Origin: Streptomyces rapamycinicus NRRL 5491
GTDB taxonomy: Bacteria; Actinomycetota; Actinomycetes; Streptomycetales; Streptomycetaceae
DNA length: 64,000 bases
Direction: 5' to 3'
Assembly: GCF_024298965.1 (NCBI RefSeq)
Contig: NZ_CP085193.1
Coordinates: forward strand, 11,470,001-11,534,000
Positions 8,647 to 16,493 of the stretch are shown here, in pieces; position 1 is the first letter of the stretch; every line of letters begins with the position of its first letter. The notes under the pieces were generated by a model, which was not told where the DNA came from, ran no database searches, and was given only the letters and a program-made list of their open reading frames with translations. Both the position numbers and the translations under genes were made by a program.

Positions 8647-9606
8647 ATGAGCGAAATGCGCGCGGCGCGGTACGACCGGTACGGACCCCCCGAGGTGCTG
8701 TACGAGGGCACTCTGCCGAAGCCGGTGGCCGGTCCGGGCGAGGTGCTGGTGCGGGTACACGCCACGAGTGTGAACGGCGGCGAGCTCTCGGGCCGGGCGG
8801 GCAAGCTGAAGCTGGTGACCGGGAGGAGGTTCCCGAAGGGCACCGGCGTGGACATCGCCGGGGAGATCGCCGAGGTGGGCTCCTCCGTGCGCCGGCTCGC
8901 GGTGGGCGACCGGGTGTGGGGTGCGATGCCGCACCTGAGGTTCGGGGCGGCCGCCGAGTATGTGGCCGTCCGGCCCCGTCAGCTCTCCTACGCCCCCGAG
9001 AGCCTCGATCTGGTCCGGGCCGCGGCCCTGCCCGGAGTGGGCACCACGGCCATCACGGCGCTGCGCGACAAGATCGGCCTGATGAGCGGTGAGCGGCTGC
9101 TGGTGCGTGGCGCGGCCGGCGGTGTGGGCAGTGTCGCCGTCCAGCTCGGACACGCGCTCGGCGCCCATGTCACCGCGCTCGCCGGGGCGAAGGCGCTCGA
9201 CCTCGTCCGGGAGCTCGGCGCCGATGAGGCGCATGACTACCGGACCACCGGCCCGGCCGACCTCGGGCCGTTCGACGCGGTGCTGGACACGGTGGGCACC
9301 GAGCTCGGCGTCTACCGCGGGCTGCTGGCGCCCGGCGGGCGCATGGTGGGCATCGCCTTCGACACCGACCGCCCGCTGTCCTCGCTGGGCTCCGTGCTCC
9401 TCTCCACCGTGCACGGCGCCCGGCGGGTGCGGTTCTTCACGGGAAATCCCCTGCACCAGCTCTTCGCCGACCTGGCCGGGTATGTGGAGAACGGGGCGAT
9501 CCGGCCGGTCGTCGACACCGTCCATCCGCTCTCCGGCATCGCGGAGGCCCATCGCGCCATGGAAGCCGGTGGTGTCCGCGGCAAGCACGTCATCCAGGTG
9601 AAATAA
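8647..9606 (+). CDS. NADP-dependent MDR oxidoreductase (quinone reductase-like)
   Basis: Cytosolic medium-chain dehydrogenase/reductase of the zinc-independent quinone oxidoreductase type, 319 aa. An N-terminal GroES-like domain (GEVLVRVHATSVNGGE) is followed by a Rossmann fold with the nucleotide motif GAAGGVGSVAVQLG. The structural-zinc cysteine cluster of alcohol dehydrogenases is absent. Three ATGs lie close together (8638, 8647, 8656). ATG 8647 has the best spacing (11 nt) from AGGGA at 8631-8635. It is divergent from a TetR gene and followed by a strong terminator. The substrate is unknown; such pairs often respond to electrophiles or quinones. Confidence 0.9.
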   Translation: MSEMRAARYDRYGPPEVLYEGTLPKPVAGPGEVLVRVHATSVNGGELSGRAGKLKLVTGRRFPKGTGVDIAGEIAEVGSSVRRLAVGDRVWGAMPHLRFGAAAEYVAVRPRQLSYAPESLDLVRAAALPGVGTTAITALRDKIGLMSGERLLVRGAAGGVGSVAVQLGHALGAHVTALAGAKALDLVRELGADEAHDYRTTGPADLGPFDAVLDTVGTELGVYRGLLAPGGRMVGIAFDTDRPLSSLGSVLLSTVHGARRVRFFTGNPLHQLFADLAGYVENGAIRPVVDTVHPLSGIAEAHRAMEAGGVRGKHVIQVK

Positions 9607-9618
9607 GGCCATAAAACA

Positions 9619-9658
9619 GAGAAACGCCCCGGCTGCCTTGACGGCCGGGGCGTTTCTC
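9619..9658 (+). terminator. Strong intrinsic-type terminator hairpin
   Basis: A perfect 15-bp stem (GAGAAACGCCCCGGC at 9619-9633, complement at 9644-9658) with a 10-nt loop starts 13 bp after the oxidoreductase stop. There is no long U-tract after it, as usual in Streptomyces. It separates the oxidoreductase from the helicase gene on the same strand. Confidence 0.88.
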
Positions 9659-9742
9659 GGCGTATATTGGGGATTTCCTTTGCCGTTGCATTTATGGCAT
9701 GGGGAAACCTGATGAAGTCATCGTATCCCGGCGGGAGTCGAA

Positions 9743-12007
9743 TTGTCAAACGAGGAATGGGACCGTGAGCAAGAGTTCCTTGATCTGCTCAACGGGCGCC
9801 TCGCCGAGCTCAGGGCACGAGCCGAGGAGTCGGTGACCGAGGCCCTGTCCTTGGAGGGCACCACCTTCCAGGCGCGGCTGGAGCGCGATGTGCTGGTGGC
9901 CGAGCGGTCCGGGCTGCTCGCCGCGTTCGAGGCGGGGGAGCGGGGGCTGTGCTTCGGCCGGCTGCTGTTCCGCGACGACAGCGACTACCACATCGGCCGC
10001 ATCGGCATCCGGCGCGATGACGCGGACCGCACCCCGCTGGTCATCGACTGGCGGGCCGATGTGGCCCGTCCGTTCTACCTCGCCACCGGGCACACCCCCA
10101 TGGGGCTGCGCCGCAGGCGCCACATCACCACCGAGGGACCCAAGGTCACCGGGCTGCACGACGAGATCCTGGACCTCTCGGACACCATACGGACCGGGCA
10201 TGAGGGATCCGACGCGGACGCCGTGCTGCTCGCCGCGCTCGACGCCGCCCGCACCGGCCGGATGCATGACATCGTGCAGACCATCCAGGCCGAACAGGAC
10301 CAGATCATCCGCGCCCCGCACCACGGCGTTCACGTCGTGGAGGGCGGCCCCGGCACCGGCAAGACCGTCGTCGCGCTGCACCGCGCCGCGTATCTGCTCT
10401 ACGCGCACCGGGAGTCACTGGCCCGCCGTGCGGTGCTGATCGTCGGGCCCAACCCGGCGTTCCTCGGCTACATCGGCGAGGTGCTGCCCTCGCTCGGCGA
10501 GACCGGTGTGCTCCTGGCCACGCTCGGCGAGCTCTTCCCCGGTGTGACGGCCACCGGCACCGACACCCCCGAGGCAGCCGAGGTCAAGGGCCGTGCGGCG
10601 ATGGCGGATGCGCTGGCGCGCTTCGTACGGGACCGGCAGACGCTGCCCGACCCCGCGATCGTCATCGAGCACGACGACGGCGATCTGGTGCTGGACAAGG
10701 ACATCGCGTCCGAGGCGGGCCACAAGGCACGGGAGACCGGGCTACCGCACAACCTCGCCCGTCCGCACTTCGCCTTCCGTGTCATCGACGCCCTCACCGA
10801 CCAGCTCGTGGACCGGATCGGCGCGGACCCCTTCGGCGGGCCCAACCTCCTCGGCGCGGACGACGTCGCCCAGCTCGGCAAGGCGATCGCGGTCAACCCC
10901 GAGGTGCACGCGGCCATCGCGGAGCTGTGGCCGGTCCTCACCCCGCGGCAGCTCGTGGCCGACTTCCTCGGCGACCCCGTCCACCTCGCCGGCGCCGACG
11001 CCGCCGCGATCCGCCGCACCGACGGCGAATGGACCCCCGCCGACGTCCCGCTGCTGGACGAGGCGGCCGAACTGCTCGGCCACGACGACGCGGCGGCCCG
11101 CGCCGCCGCGGAGGCCGAGCGCCAGGAGCGCATCGAGTACGCACAGGGTGTGCTCGACCTCTCCTACGGCTCCCGCACCCTGGAGTTCGAGGACCGCGAG
11201 GACGAGGAGTCGGAGGTGCTGGCCGCCCACGACCTCATCGACGCCGAACGGCTGGCCGACCGCGCCGAGGAGCGCGACCACCGCAGCGCCGCCGAACGCG
11301 CCGCCGCCGACCGCACCTGGGCCTTCGGCCACATCATCGTGGACGAGGCCCAGGAGCTGTCCGCGATGGCGTGGCGGCTGCTGATGCGGCGCAGCCCGAC
11401 CCGCTCGATGACCCTGGTCGGCGACCCCGCGCAGACCGCGGAGCCGGGCGGCTGCGGCTCCTGGTCCTCGATCCTGGAGCCGTACGTCGGCGACCGCTGG
11501 GAGCACAGCCGGCTCGGCGTCAACTACCGCACCCCGGCCGAGATCATGGACGTCGCGGCGCGGGTGGCCCGTACCGTCGACCCCGCCTTCCAGCCGCCGC
11601 GCTCGGTCCGCGCCACCGGGGTACGGCCCTGGGCGGAGCACACCGGCGATCTGCCGGGCGCGGTGGCCGACGCCGTGGCGCGGGAGACCCGCACCGAGGG
11701 CCGTCTCGCGGTGATCGCCCCGAGGGACCGCCATGACGCGCTGTCGGCCGCCCTCCCGCAGGCGTCCACCGGCCGGTCACCGGACCTGACCAGCGCGGTG
11801 GTGCTGCTCGACCCCCGGCAGGCCAAGGGTCTTGAGTTCGACACCGTGATCGTGGCCGAGCCCGTGGAGTTCGGCACCAGCGACCTCTATGTGGCGCTCA
11901 CCCGGGCCACCCAGCGGCTGGGCGTGGTGCACACCGGGCCGCTCCCGGCGGGCCTGCGCGACCTGGCCGACGTGGCCGGGGACTCCGCCCGGGCGTCCTC
12001 GGTGTAG
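9743..12007 (+). CDS. helD: HelD-like RNA polymerase-recycling ATPase (UvrD/Rep superfamily 1)
   Basis: ATP-driven protein of 754 aa, the length of actinobacterial HelD/HelR proteins, which bind RNA polymerase and free stalled complexes or displace rifamycins. An N-terminal helical arm (residues 1-40) comes first. Then come Walker A GGPGTGKT at about 201-208, Walker B with the Q residue IIVDEAQELS near 533, motif III-like GDPAQT, VNYRTPAEI and the C-terminal motif LTRATQRLGVVHTG. The long insertion between Walker A and Walker B fits HelD, not UvrD. The start is TTG at 9743, supported by GGGAG at 9733-9737 with 5-nt spacing. It is a single-gene unit between terminators. Whether it gives rifamycin resistance cannot be read from sequence; I saw no rifamycin-associated element upstream. 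Confidence 0.88.
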   Translation: MSNEEWDREQEFLDLLNGRLAELRARAEESVTEALSLEGTTFQARLERDVLVAERSGLLAAFEAGERGLCFGRLLFRDDSDYHIGRIGIRRDDADRTPLVIDWRADVARPFYLATGHTPMGLRRRRHITTEGPKVTGLHDEILDLSDTIRTGHEGSDADAVLLAALDAARTGRMHDIVQTIQAEQDQIIRAPHHGVHVVEGGPGTGKTVVALHRAAYLLYAHRESLARRAVLIVGPNPAFLGYIGEVLPSLGETGVLLATLGELFPGVTATGTDTPEAAEVKGRAAMADALARFVRDRQTLPDPAIVIEHDDGDLVLDKDIASEAGHKARETGLPHNLARPHFAFRVIDALTDQLVDRIGADPFGGPNLLGADDVAQLGKAIAVNPEVHAAIAELWPVLTPRQLVADFLGDPVHLAGADAAAIRRTDGEWTPADVPLLDEAAELLGHDDAAARAAAEAERQERIEYAQGVLDLSYGSRTLEFEDREDEESEVLAAHDLIDAERLADRAEERDHRSAAERAAADRTWAFGHIIVDEAQELSAMAWRLLMRRSPTRSMTLVGDPAQTAEPGGCGSWSSILEPYVGDRWEHSRLGVNYRTPAEIMDVAARVARTVDPAFQPPRSVRATGVRPWAEHTGDLPGAVADAVARETRTEGRLAVIAPRDRHDALSAALPQASTGRSPDLTSAVVLLDPRQAKGLEFDTVIVAEPVEFGTSDLYVALTRATQRLGVVHTGPLPAGLRDLADVAGDSARASSV

Positions 12008-12018
12008 GCGCCGGTGCT

Positions 12019-12088
12019 CCCCGCCGTGTACGGCGTTCCCGGTCGGTGAGGTCGTGCGGCCCACCGGCGGGACCGCACCACGGCGGGG
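12019..12088. terminator. Possible bidirectional terminator between convergent genes
   Basis: CCCCGCCGTG (12019-12028) pairs with CACGGCGGGG (12079-12088), with a smaller hairpin (GCCGT/ACGGC near 12024-12035) overlapping the left arm. The structure fills the 100-bp gap between the ends of the helicase and GH28 genes. The 50-nt loop makes it less certain than a simple hairpin. Confidence 0.4.
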
Positions 12089-12107
12089 TGTGGTCAGCCG
12101 TCGTGGG

Positions 12108-13625
12108 TCACGAGGCGCAGTTCTCGCTGGATCCGCTGGTGCTCACCCGCAGCGCCCCGCCGGAGGTGTTGGCGCTGTCGGCGAGGCAGTAGCCGGACAC
12201 GTTCTGGACGATGACGTCAGCCGGGCTGTCGCCGCCGCGCTGTGCGGTGAAGTGGTTGAACCGCAGCGCGCTCCCGGAGTTGGCGATGACCGCCGGACGG
12301 CCGTCGTCCTTGGCGAACCGCACCGAGCTGTCGTTGAAGGTGATGTGATCCGCGTTGTGCAGATACCAGCCGAAGGCGGGACGGGTGCCGATGCTCTTCG
12401 GGTTGTAGTCGTCGGCGTCATTGCCGGGAACACCGGTGGACATGGTGCCGTTGCCGCCGGGGACGGTGAGATTCACATGGTCGAAGGTCACACCGCTGAT
12501 GTGATTGCCACCGGACTCGCCCCACAGCGTCGGGCTGAAGGACGGGCTGTTCCCGGTCCCGGTGATGTTGTCGTAGGTGATGTCGCTGATGTGACCGACT
12601 CCCGGATTTCCACCACACCGTTTTCTCGTCCCGATCTTCTGCATGATGGGGGAGTGCACATTGGTCATGGTGATGTCGCGGTAGTGCACATCGGAGATGT
12701 TGGCGCCGTCCATCGAAACCATGCCGAGCCCGGACTTGTCCGCACCGGTGATGGTGATGCCCTGGAAGTCGTAGTCGGAGAAGTCACCACAGGTCTCGGA
12801 GCCGAACATCAGGGCGTTGCAGCACTTCGCGGAGAGATGTGAATCGGTCACCCGCACATGGCCGTTGGACAGCTTGGCGCCCAGGGCGTAGTCGCTCTTG
12901 AAGGCGAGCGCGTCGTCGTTGGCGGCGATGTCGGCATGGGTGATGGTCACATTGGTGGTGCTGATGATGTTCCAGCCGTCACGGTCGCTCGCCGTGTCGA
13001 TGGTGAGGTGGTCCGAGGTCACGTTCGCGCAGCCGTTGATGAGGGCCGCGAAGTGGCCACCGCGCCGCAGGGTGATCCCGTCGAGGGTCAGCCCGTCGCA
13101 GCGGGTCAATGAAATGATCTTGTCCGCCTCGCCGGAGTCGGGGGTGCCGGTGATGAGGTTGCCCGCGCCGTCGATGGTTCCCGAACCGGTGAACCCGATG
13201 TTGGTGAGCTTGTCGCCGTAGAACATCGCGTTGTGGAAGTGGCTGTGGCCGTAGTCCTGGTAGTCGTCGTTCGGATTGGACTCGGGCTTGTCATAGGTGT
13301 CCGCGCTCGACCCGAGGATCGTGGCCCCGGAGTCCAGCTGGAGGGTCACCTCGCTCTTGAGGTGGACGGTGTTCTTGGACTTGTACTGTCCGGACGGGAA
13401 GCGGACGATTCCGCCCCCGGCGCCGTTGGCCGCCGTGATGGCCTTCTCGATGGCGGCGGAGTCATTGGACGAACCGTCGGCCTTCGCGCCGTAGTCCATC
13501 ACGCTGAACACCGGTGCCGCGGAGGTGGCCGTGTCCTGTGCGGGGACGGCGGCGGCCTGGGGCACTTGCGATAACCCGAAGACGGCGGCGAGGGCGAGCG
13601 CCGCGCCTGCGGCGAGTCTCTTCAT
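12108..13625 (-). CDS. Secreted GH28-like (polygalacturonase-fold) protein
   Basis: Exported right-handed beta-helix enzyme of 505 aa, probably acting on pectin-like or other uronic-acid or rhamnose polysaccharides. The signal peptide is MKRLAAGAALALAAVFGLSQ with a cut near QAAA. The pectate-lyase-fold N-terminus (FSVMDYGAKADGSSNDSAAI) is standard for GH28. A catalytic-like NDD sits at residues 236-238, after DRDGW near 218. The usual GHG and RIK motifs are not plain: the equivalents read KCCNALMFG and KIGTRKR. Function may therefore differ from true polygalacturonases. The start has AAGGAG 8 nt upstream. The C-terminus ends in a Ser/Cys-rich tail without a binding domain. Confidence 0.82.
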   Translation of the reverse strand: MKRLAAGAALALAAVFGLSQVPQAAAVPAQDTATSAAPVFSVMDYGAKADGSSNDSAAIEKAITAANGAGGGIVRFPSGQYKSKNTVHLKSEVTLQLDSGATILGSSADTYDKPESNPNDDYQDYGHSHFHNAMFYGDKLTNIGFTGSGTIDGAGNLITGTPDSGEADKIISLTRCDGLTLDGITLRRGGHFAALINGCANVTSDHLTIDTASDRDGWNIISTTNVTITHADIAANDDALAFKSDYALGAKLSNGHVRVTDSHLSAKCCNALMFGSETCGDFSDYDFQGITITGADKSGLGMVSMDGANISDVHYRDITMTNVHSPIMQKIGTRKRCGGNPGVGHISDITYDNITGTGNSPSFSPTLWGESGGNHISGVTFDHVNLTVPGGNGTMSTGVPGNDADDYNPKSIGTRPAFGWYLHNADHITFNDSSVRFAKDDGRPAVIANSGSALRFNHFTAQRGGDSPADVIVQNVSGYCLADSANTSGGALRVSTSGSSENCAS

Positions 13626-13836
13626 CTCTCGTTCTCCTTCTCCTGTGGAGCCGTGGAGATCCGATGTGTTGGTAGGTCTGAACCTGATTGAGCTGCGGAA
13701 ATCCCATTGATGGGGCGACTTCTGTCCGTGCCGGGCCAGAAAGGTAGGATCTCTCTCTTTCTGTGGAAGGTAACAGGCGGATCCGAGCTGTCAATGGCCT
13801 CAGCCGCCACGACCGCCTCCCCGGCCGTCGTTCGCC

Positions 13837-13842
13837 TACGAT
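13837..13842 (+). promoter_or_regulatory. -10 box of a leaderless promoter
   Basis: TACGAT lies 6 nt before the GTG of the SRPBCC gene. With normal spacing, transcription would begin at that GTG, and no ribosome site is present. No clear -35 box was found. Confidence 0.4.
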
Positions 13843-13848
13843 CCCGCT

Positions 13849-14283
13849 GTGGCCCCCTTCCGTATCGAGCGGTGCTCCCCGCTGTCCGTCGAGGAGACCT
13901 GGCGACGGCTCACCGACTGGCCGCGCCACGGCGCTCATGTGCCGCTGAGCGGCGTCACCGTCCGCCCGGCGGGGCCGACCCGGGTGGGCACCGTGGTCGT
14001 GGTGCGCACGGGCGTCGGCCGTGCCGGATTCGACGACCCCATGGAGGTCGTGCGCTGGGACCCGCCCACCGGGGACGCTCCCGGCGGCTGCAGGCTGGAG
14101 AAGCGCGGTTCGGTGGTACTCGGATGGGCCGAGATCGAGGTGCGTCCCCGGGACGGCGGATCCGAGGTGGTGTGGCGCGAGGAGGCCCGGATCCGGGGCC
14201 TGCCCCGCCTGTTCGACCCGCCGACGGTCTGGTCCGGCCGCCTGCTCTTCGGCCGGGTGGTCGACGCGTTGCTCAAGGGGTGA
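13849..14283 (+). CDS. SRPBCC family protein (START/Bet v1-like)
   Basis: Small protein of 144 aa with a typical SRPBCC opening (PFRIERCSPLSVEETWRRLTDW), alternating hydrophobic beta strands and a C-terminal helix. Members bind hydrophobic ligands or act as polyketide cyclase-like enzymes, but no catalytic residue can be assigned. GTG 13849 is chosen because TACGAT just upstream makes a leaderless transcript likely, and the domain begins at once. It stands alone between the divergent GH28 gene and the GH84 gene on the same strand. Confidence 0.8.
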   Translation: MAPFRIERCSPLSVEETWRRLTDWPRHGAHVPLSGVTVRPAGPTRVGTVVVVRTGVGRAGFDDPMEVVRWDPPTGDAPGGCRLEKRGSVVLGWAEIEVRPRDGGSEVVWREEARIRGLPRLFDPPTVWSGRLLFGRVVDALLKG

Positions 14284-14406
14284 CGGCGCCTCGGTTTCGC
14301 CGGTGGCCCCGCCGCCGCGCCGATCATCCGTACCCATCGCTGGGTAGGGATACGCCGGGCCCGCCGCGGGCTCGCTCCGCACACCGCACGCTACCTCCGC
14401 ATCACC

Positions 14407-14451
14407 GCACCGCCCCCGAAGGCACCGCCCCCGAAGGCCCCGCCCTCGAAC
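14407..14451 (+). repeat. Three 15-bp tandem repeats
   Basis: Two exact copies of GCACCGCCCCCGAAG (14407-14421, 14422-14436) and one degenerate copy (14437-14451) lie just before the ribosome site of the GH84 gene. They are in its probable 5' untranslated region; no function is evident. Confidence 0.75.
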
Positions 14452-14470
14452 GCCACGGAGGAGATGTCCC

Positions 14471-16420
14471 ATGCGCAGTCGCTTCAGAACCCTGGCACCC
14501 GTCACGGTGTTGTTCACCCTCCTCGCCCTGCTGCTGCCCACCGGCGCGGTCACCACCGCGGCCGCCGCCGCCCCCGGGCCGCTGCCGGTCGTCACCCCGC
14601 GCCCGCAGGAGATGTCCCGCATCGGAGCGGACGTCCACGTCCCCTCCCGCGTCCGCCTCGTCATATCGGACGGTGTGGACCGTCCGACCCGCGATCTCGT
14701 CGCCGCCGTGCTGCGCCGAGCGGGGGCCTCGCGGATCCAGGACGGCCCCGGGCCGAAGCTGACCGTGGCCGTCGGCCGGATCGCCGATCCCCGGGTCGCG
14801 CGGGCACTCCGGGCCGCCGGGGGCCGGGTGCCCGGCCCGCTGCCCGCCGAGGGCTACGCACTCGCCGCCGGACACGGCTCGGTGGCGCTCGCGGGCGCCG
14901 ACTCGGACGGGACGTACTACGCGGCGCAGACGCTGCGTCAGCTCGTGTCCGGACACCGCACGATCGCGTCCGTCTCGGTCACCGACCATCCGCTGATGCC
15001 GCTGCGCGGGGTGATCGAGGGGTTCTACGGCAGCCCCTGGACCCACGCCGAGCGCATGGACCAGCTGGCGTTCTACGGGGACGTCAAGATGAACACCTAC
15101 ATCTACGCGCCCAAGGACGACCCGTACCACCGCGAGAAGTGGCGCGAGCCGTATCCGGCCGCCAAACTCGCCGAGCTGGGCGAGCTCGTCCGGCAGGCCA
15201 CCGACCACCATGTGCGGTTCACGTTCGCCGTCTCCCCGGGCAACTCCATCTGCTACAGCGACCCCACCGACCTCGCCGCCCTGGAGGCCAAGCTGGACGC
15301 GGTCCACGACCTCGGGGTGCGCAGCTTCTCCATGCCGCTGGACGACATCAGCTACACCCGCTGGAACTGCGAATCCGACCGCGCCGCCTACGGAGACCCC
15401 TCGTCGGAGACCGCCGCCAAGGCCCAGTCCGACCTGCTCAACACGGTGCAGAAGACCTTCCTGGACGAGCGGGCGGACACCAGGCCGCTCCAGATGGTGC
15501 CCACCGAGTACGGGGACGTCACCGACACCCCGTACAAGCGCGTCCTGCGCGAGCGGCTGGACTCGCGGGTCGAGGTGATGTGGACCGGAACCGATGTGGT
15601 GCCGCCGCGGATCACCGTGGCCGACGCGGAGCGGGCCGCCACCGTATGGGGGCGCAAGGTCTTCGTCTGGGACAACTACCCGGTCAACGACTACGGCCAG
15701 GCCGAGGGACGGCTGCTGCTCGCGCCCTACGACGCCCGTGAGCCCGGACTGCACCGGCAGCTCTCCGGCCTGGTCCTCAACCCGATGAACCAGGCCGCCG
15801 CCAGCAAGGTCGCCCTCTTCGGCGGAGCGGACTTCGCCTGGAACGACACCGGCTACGACGCCACCCGCGCCTGGGAGGCGGCCGCCCGCCACCTCGCCGG
15901 GGACGGCCTCGGCGCGCACCCGGGCCGTACGGCCGCGACCGTTCGCTCGCTGCTGGCCTTCTTCGACACCCAGCACCTCGCACCCACCTTCGGCGCCGAA
16001 CCCTGGCAGCCGCAGGCCCCCGAACTCGCCGCCCGGCTCGACCGGTTCCACGCCGCCTGGGACGCGGGGCGCGAACGAGCGGCCCTGCGGGAGCTGGGCC
16101 CGTACGCCCGGCTGCTCGCCGCCGCCCCCGAGCGCATCAGGGCCGGTGCCGCGGACCGGGGATTCGTGGCGGACTGCGCGCCCTGGCTGGACGCGCTGTC
16201 GCTGTGGGGGCGCGCCTTCGAGCGCACCCTGGACGCGCTGGGCGCCCGTCTCGACGGCCATGACGCCCAGGCCACGCGGTGGTTCGCCGAGGCGGCGGCC
16301 GACGCGCGGCGGGCCGGGGAGATCCGTACCATCCCGGGCGAGACCCGGCCCGAGGGCCCGGTGCGCATCGCCGACGGAGTCCTCGACACCTTCATCACGG
16401 AGGCCGCCGAAGGCGCCTGA
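14471..16420 (+). CDS. Secreted GH84 beta-N-acetylglucosaminidase (NagJ/O-GlcNAcase-like)
   Basis: Exported glycosidase of 649 aa that removes beta-linked N-acetylglucosamine by substrate-assisted catalysis. A signal peptide (residues 1-33, ending TTAAAAA) is followed by a GH20b-like N-terminal domain (about 38-165). The GH84 barrel starts at RGVIEGFYGSPWT near 180. The catalytic aspartate pair is D291-D292 in MPLDDISYTRW, matching the DD pair of the clostridial enzyme. The helical C-terminal domain is present, but the F5/8C or FIVAR modules often found at the end are missing. GGAGGAG at 14457-14463 supports the ATG. Likely targets are host or environmental glycoconjugates, or cell-wall fragments. 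Confidence 0.93.
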   Translation: MRSRFRTLAPVTVLFTLLALLLPTGAVTTAAAAAPGPLPVVTPRPQEMSRIGADVHVPSRVRLVISDGVDRPTRDLVAAVLRRAGASRIQDGPGPKLTVAVGRIADPRVARALRAAGGRVPGPLPAEGYALAAGHGSVALAGADSDGTYYAAQTLRQLVSGHRTIASVSVTDHPLMPLRGVIEGFYGSPWTHAERMDQLAFYGDVKMNTYIYAPKDDPYHREKWREPYPAAKLAELGELVRQATDHHVRFTFAVSPGNSICYSDPTDLAALEAKLDAVHDLGVRSFSMPLDDISYTRWNCESDRAAYGDPSSETAAKAQSDLLNTVQKTFLDERADTRPLQMVPTEYGDVTDTPYKRVLRERLDSRVEVMWTGTDVVPPRITVADAERAATVWGRKVFVWDNYPVNDYGQAEGRLLLAPYDAREPGLHRQLSGLVLNPMNQAAASKVALFGGADFAWNDTGYDATRAWEAAARHLAGDGLGAHPGRTAATVRSLLAFFDTQHLAPTFGAEPWQPQAPELAARLDRFHAAWDAGRERAALRELGPYARLLAAAPERIRAGAADRGFVADCAPWLDALSLWGRAFERTLDALGARLDGHDAQATRWFAEAAADARRAGEIRTIPGETRPEGPVRIADGVLDTFITEAAEGA

Positions 16421-16441
16421 GCCGTCGGAGCGGTTGTATTT

Positions 16442-16486
16442 ACCACCCTTGGGGGTGGTGACGCTCGGATGGTTCTGCACTACGCT
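16442..16486 (+). promoter_or_regulatory. Hairpin/operator and promoter of the FAD monooxygenase gene
   Basis: A 7-bp inverted repeat ACCACCC/GGGTGGT with TTGG between spans 16442-16459. TGACGC (16459-16464), a 16-nt spacer and TACGCT (16481-16486) form a plausible promoter that would start at the ATG 16494. The palindrome touches the -35 box, so it could be an operator. It could equally end the upstream GH84 transcript. Confidence 0.4.
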
Positions 16487-16493
16487 CCGTAGT

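Noticed and set aside
9659..9742. Rifamycin-associated element upstream of the HelD-like gene
   Set aside because: No 19-bp inverted repeat of that kind is seen; the stretch is AT-richer and lacks symmetric GC arms after the terminator.
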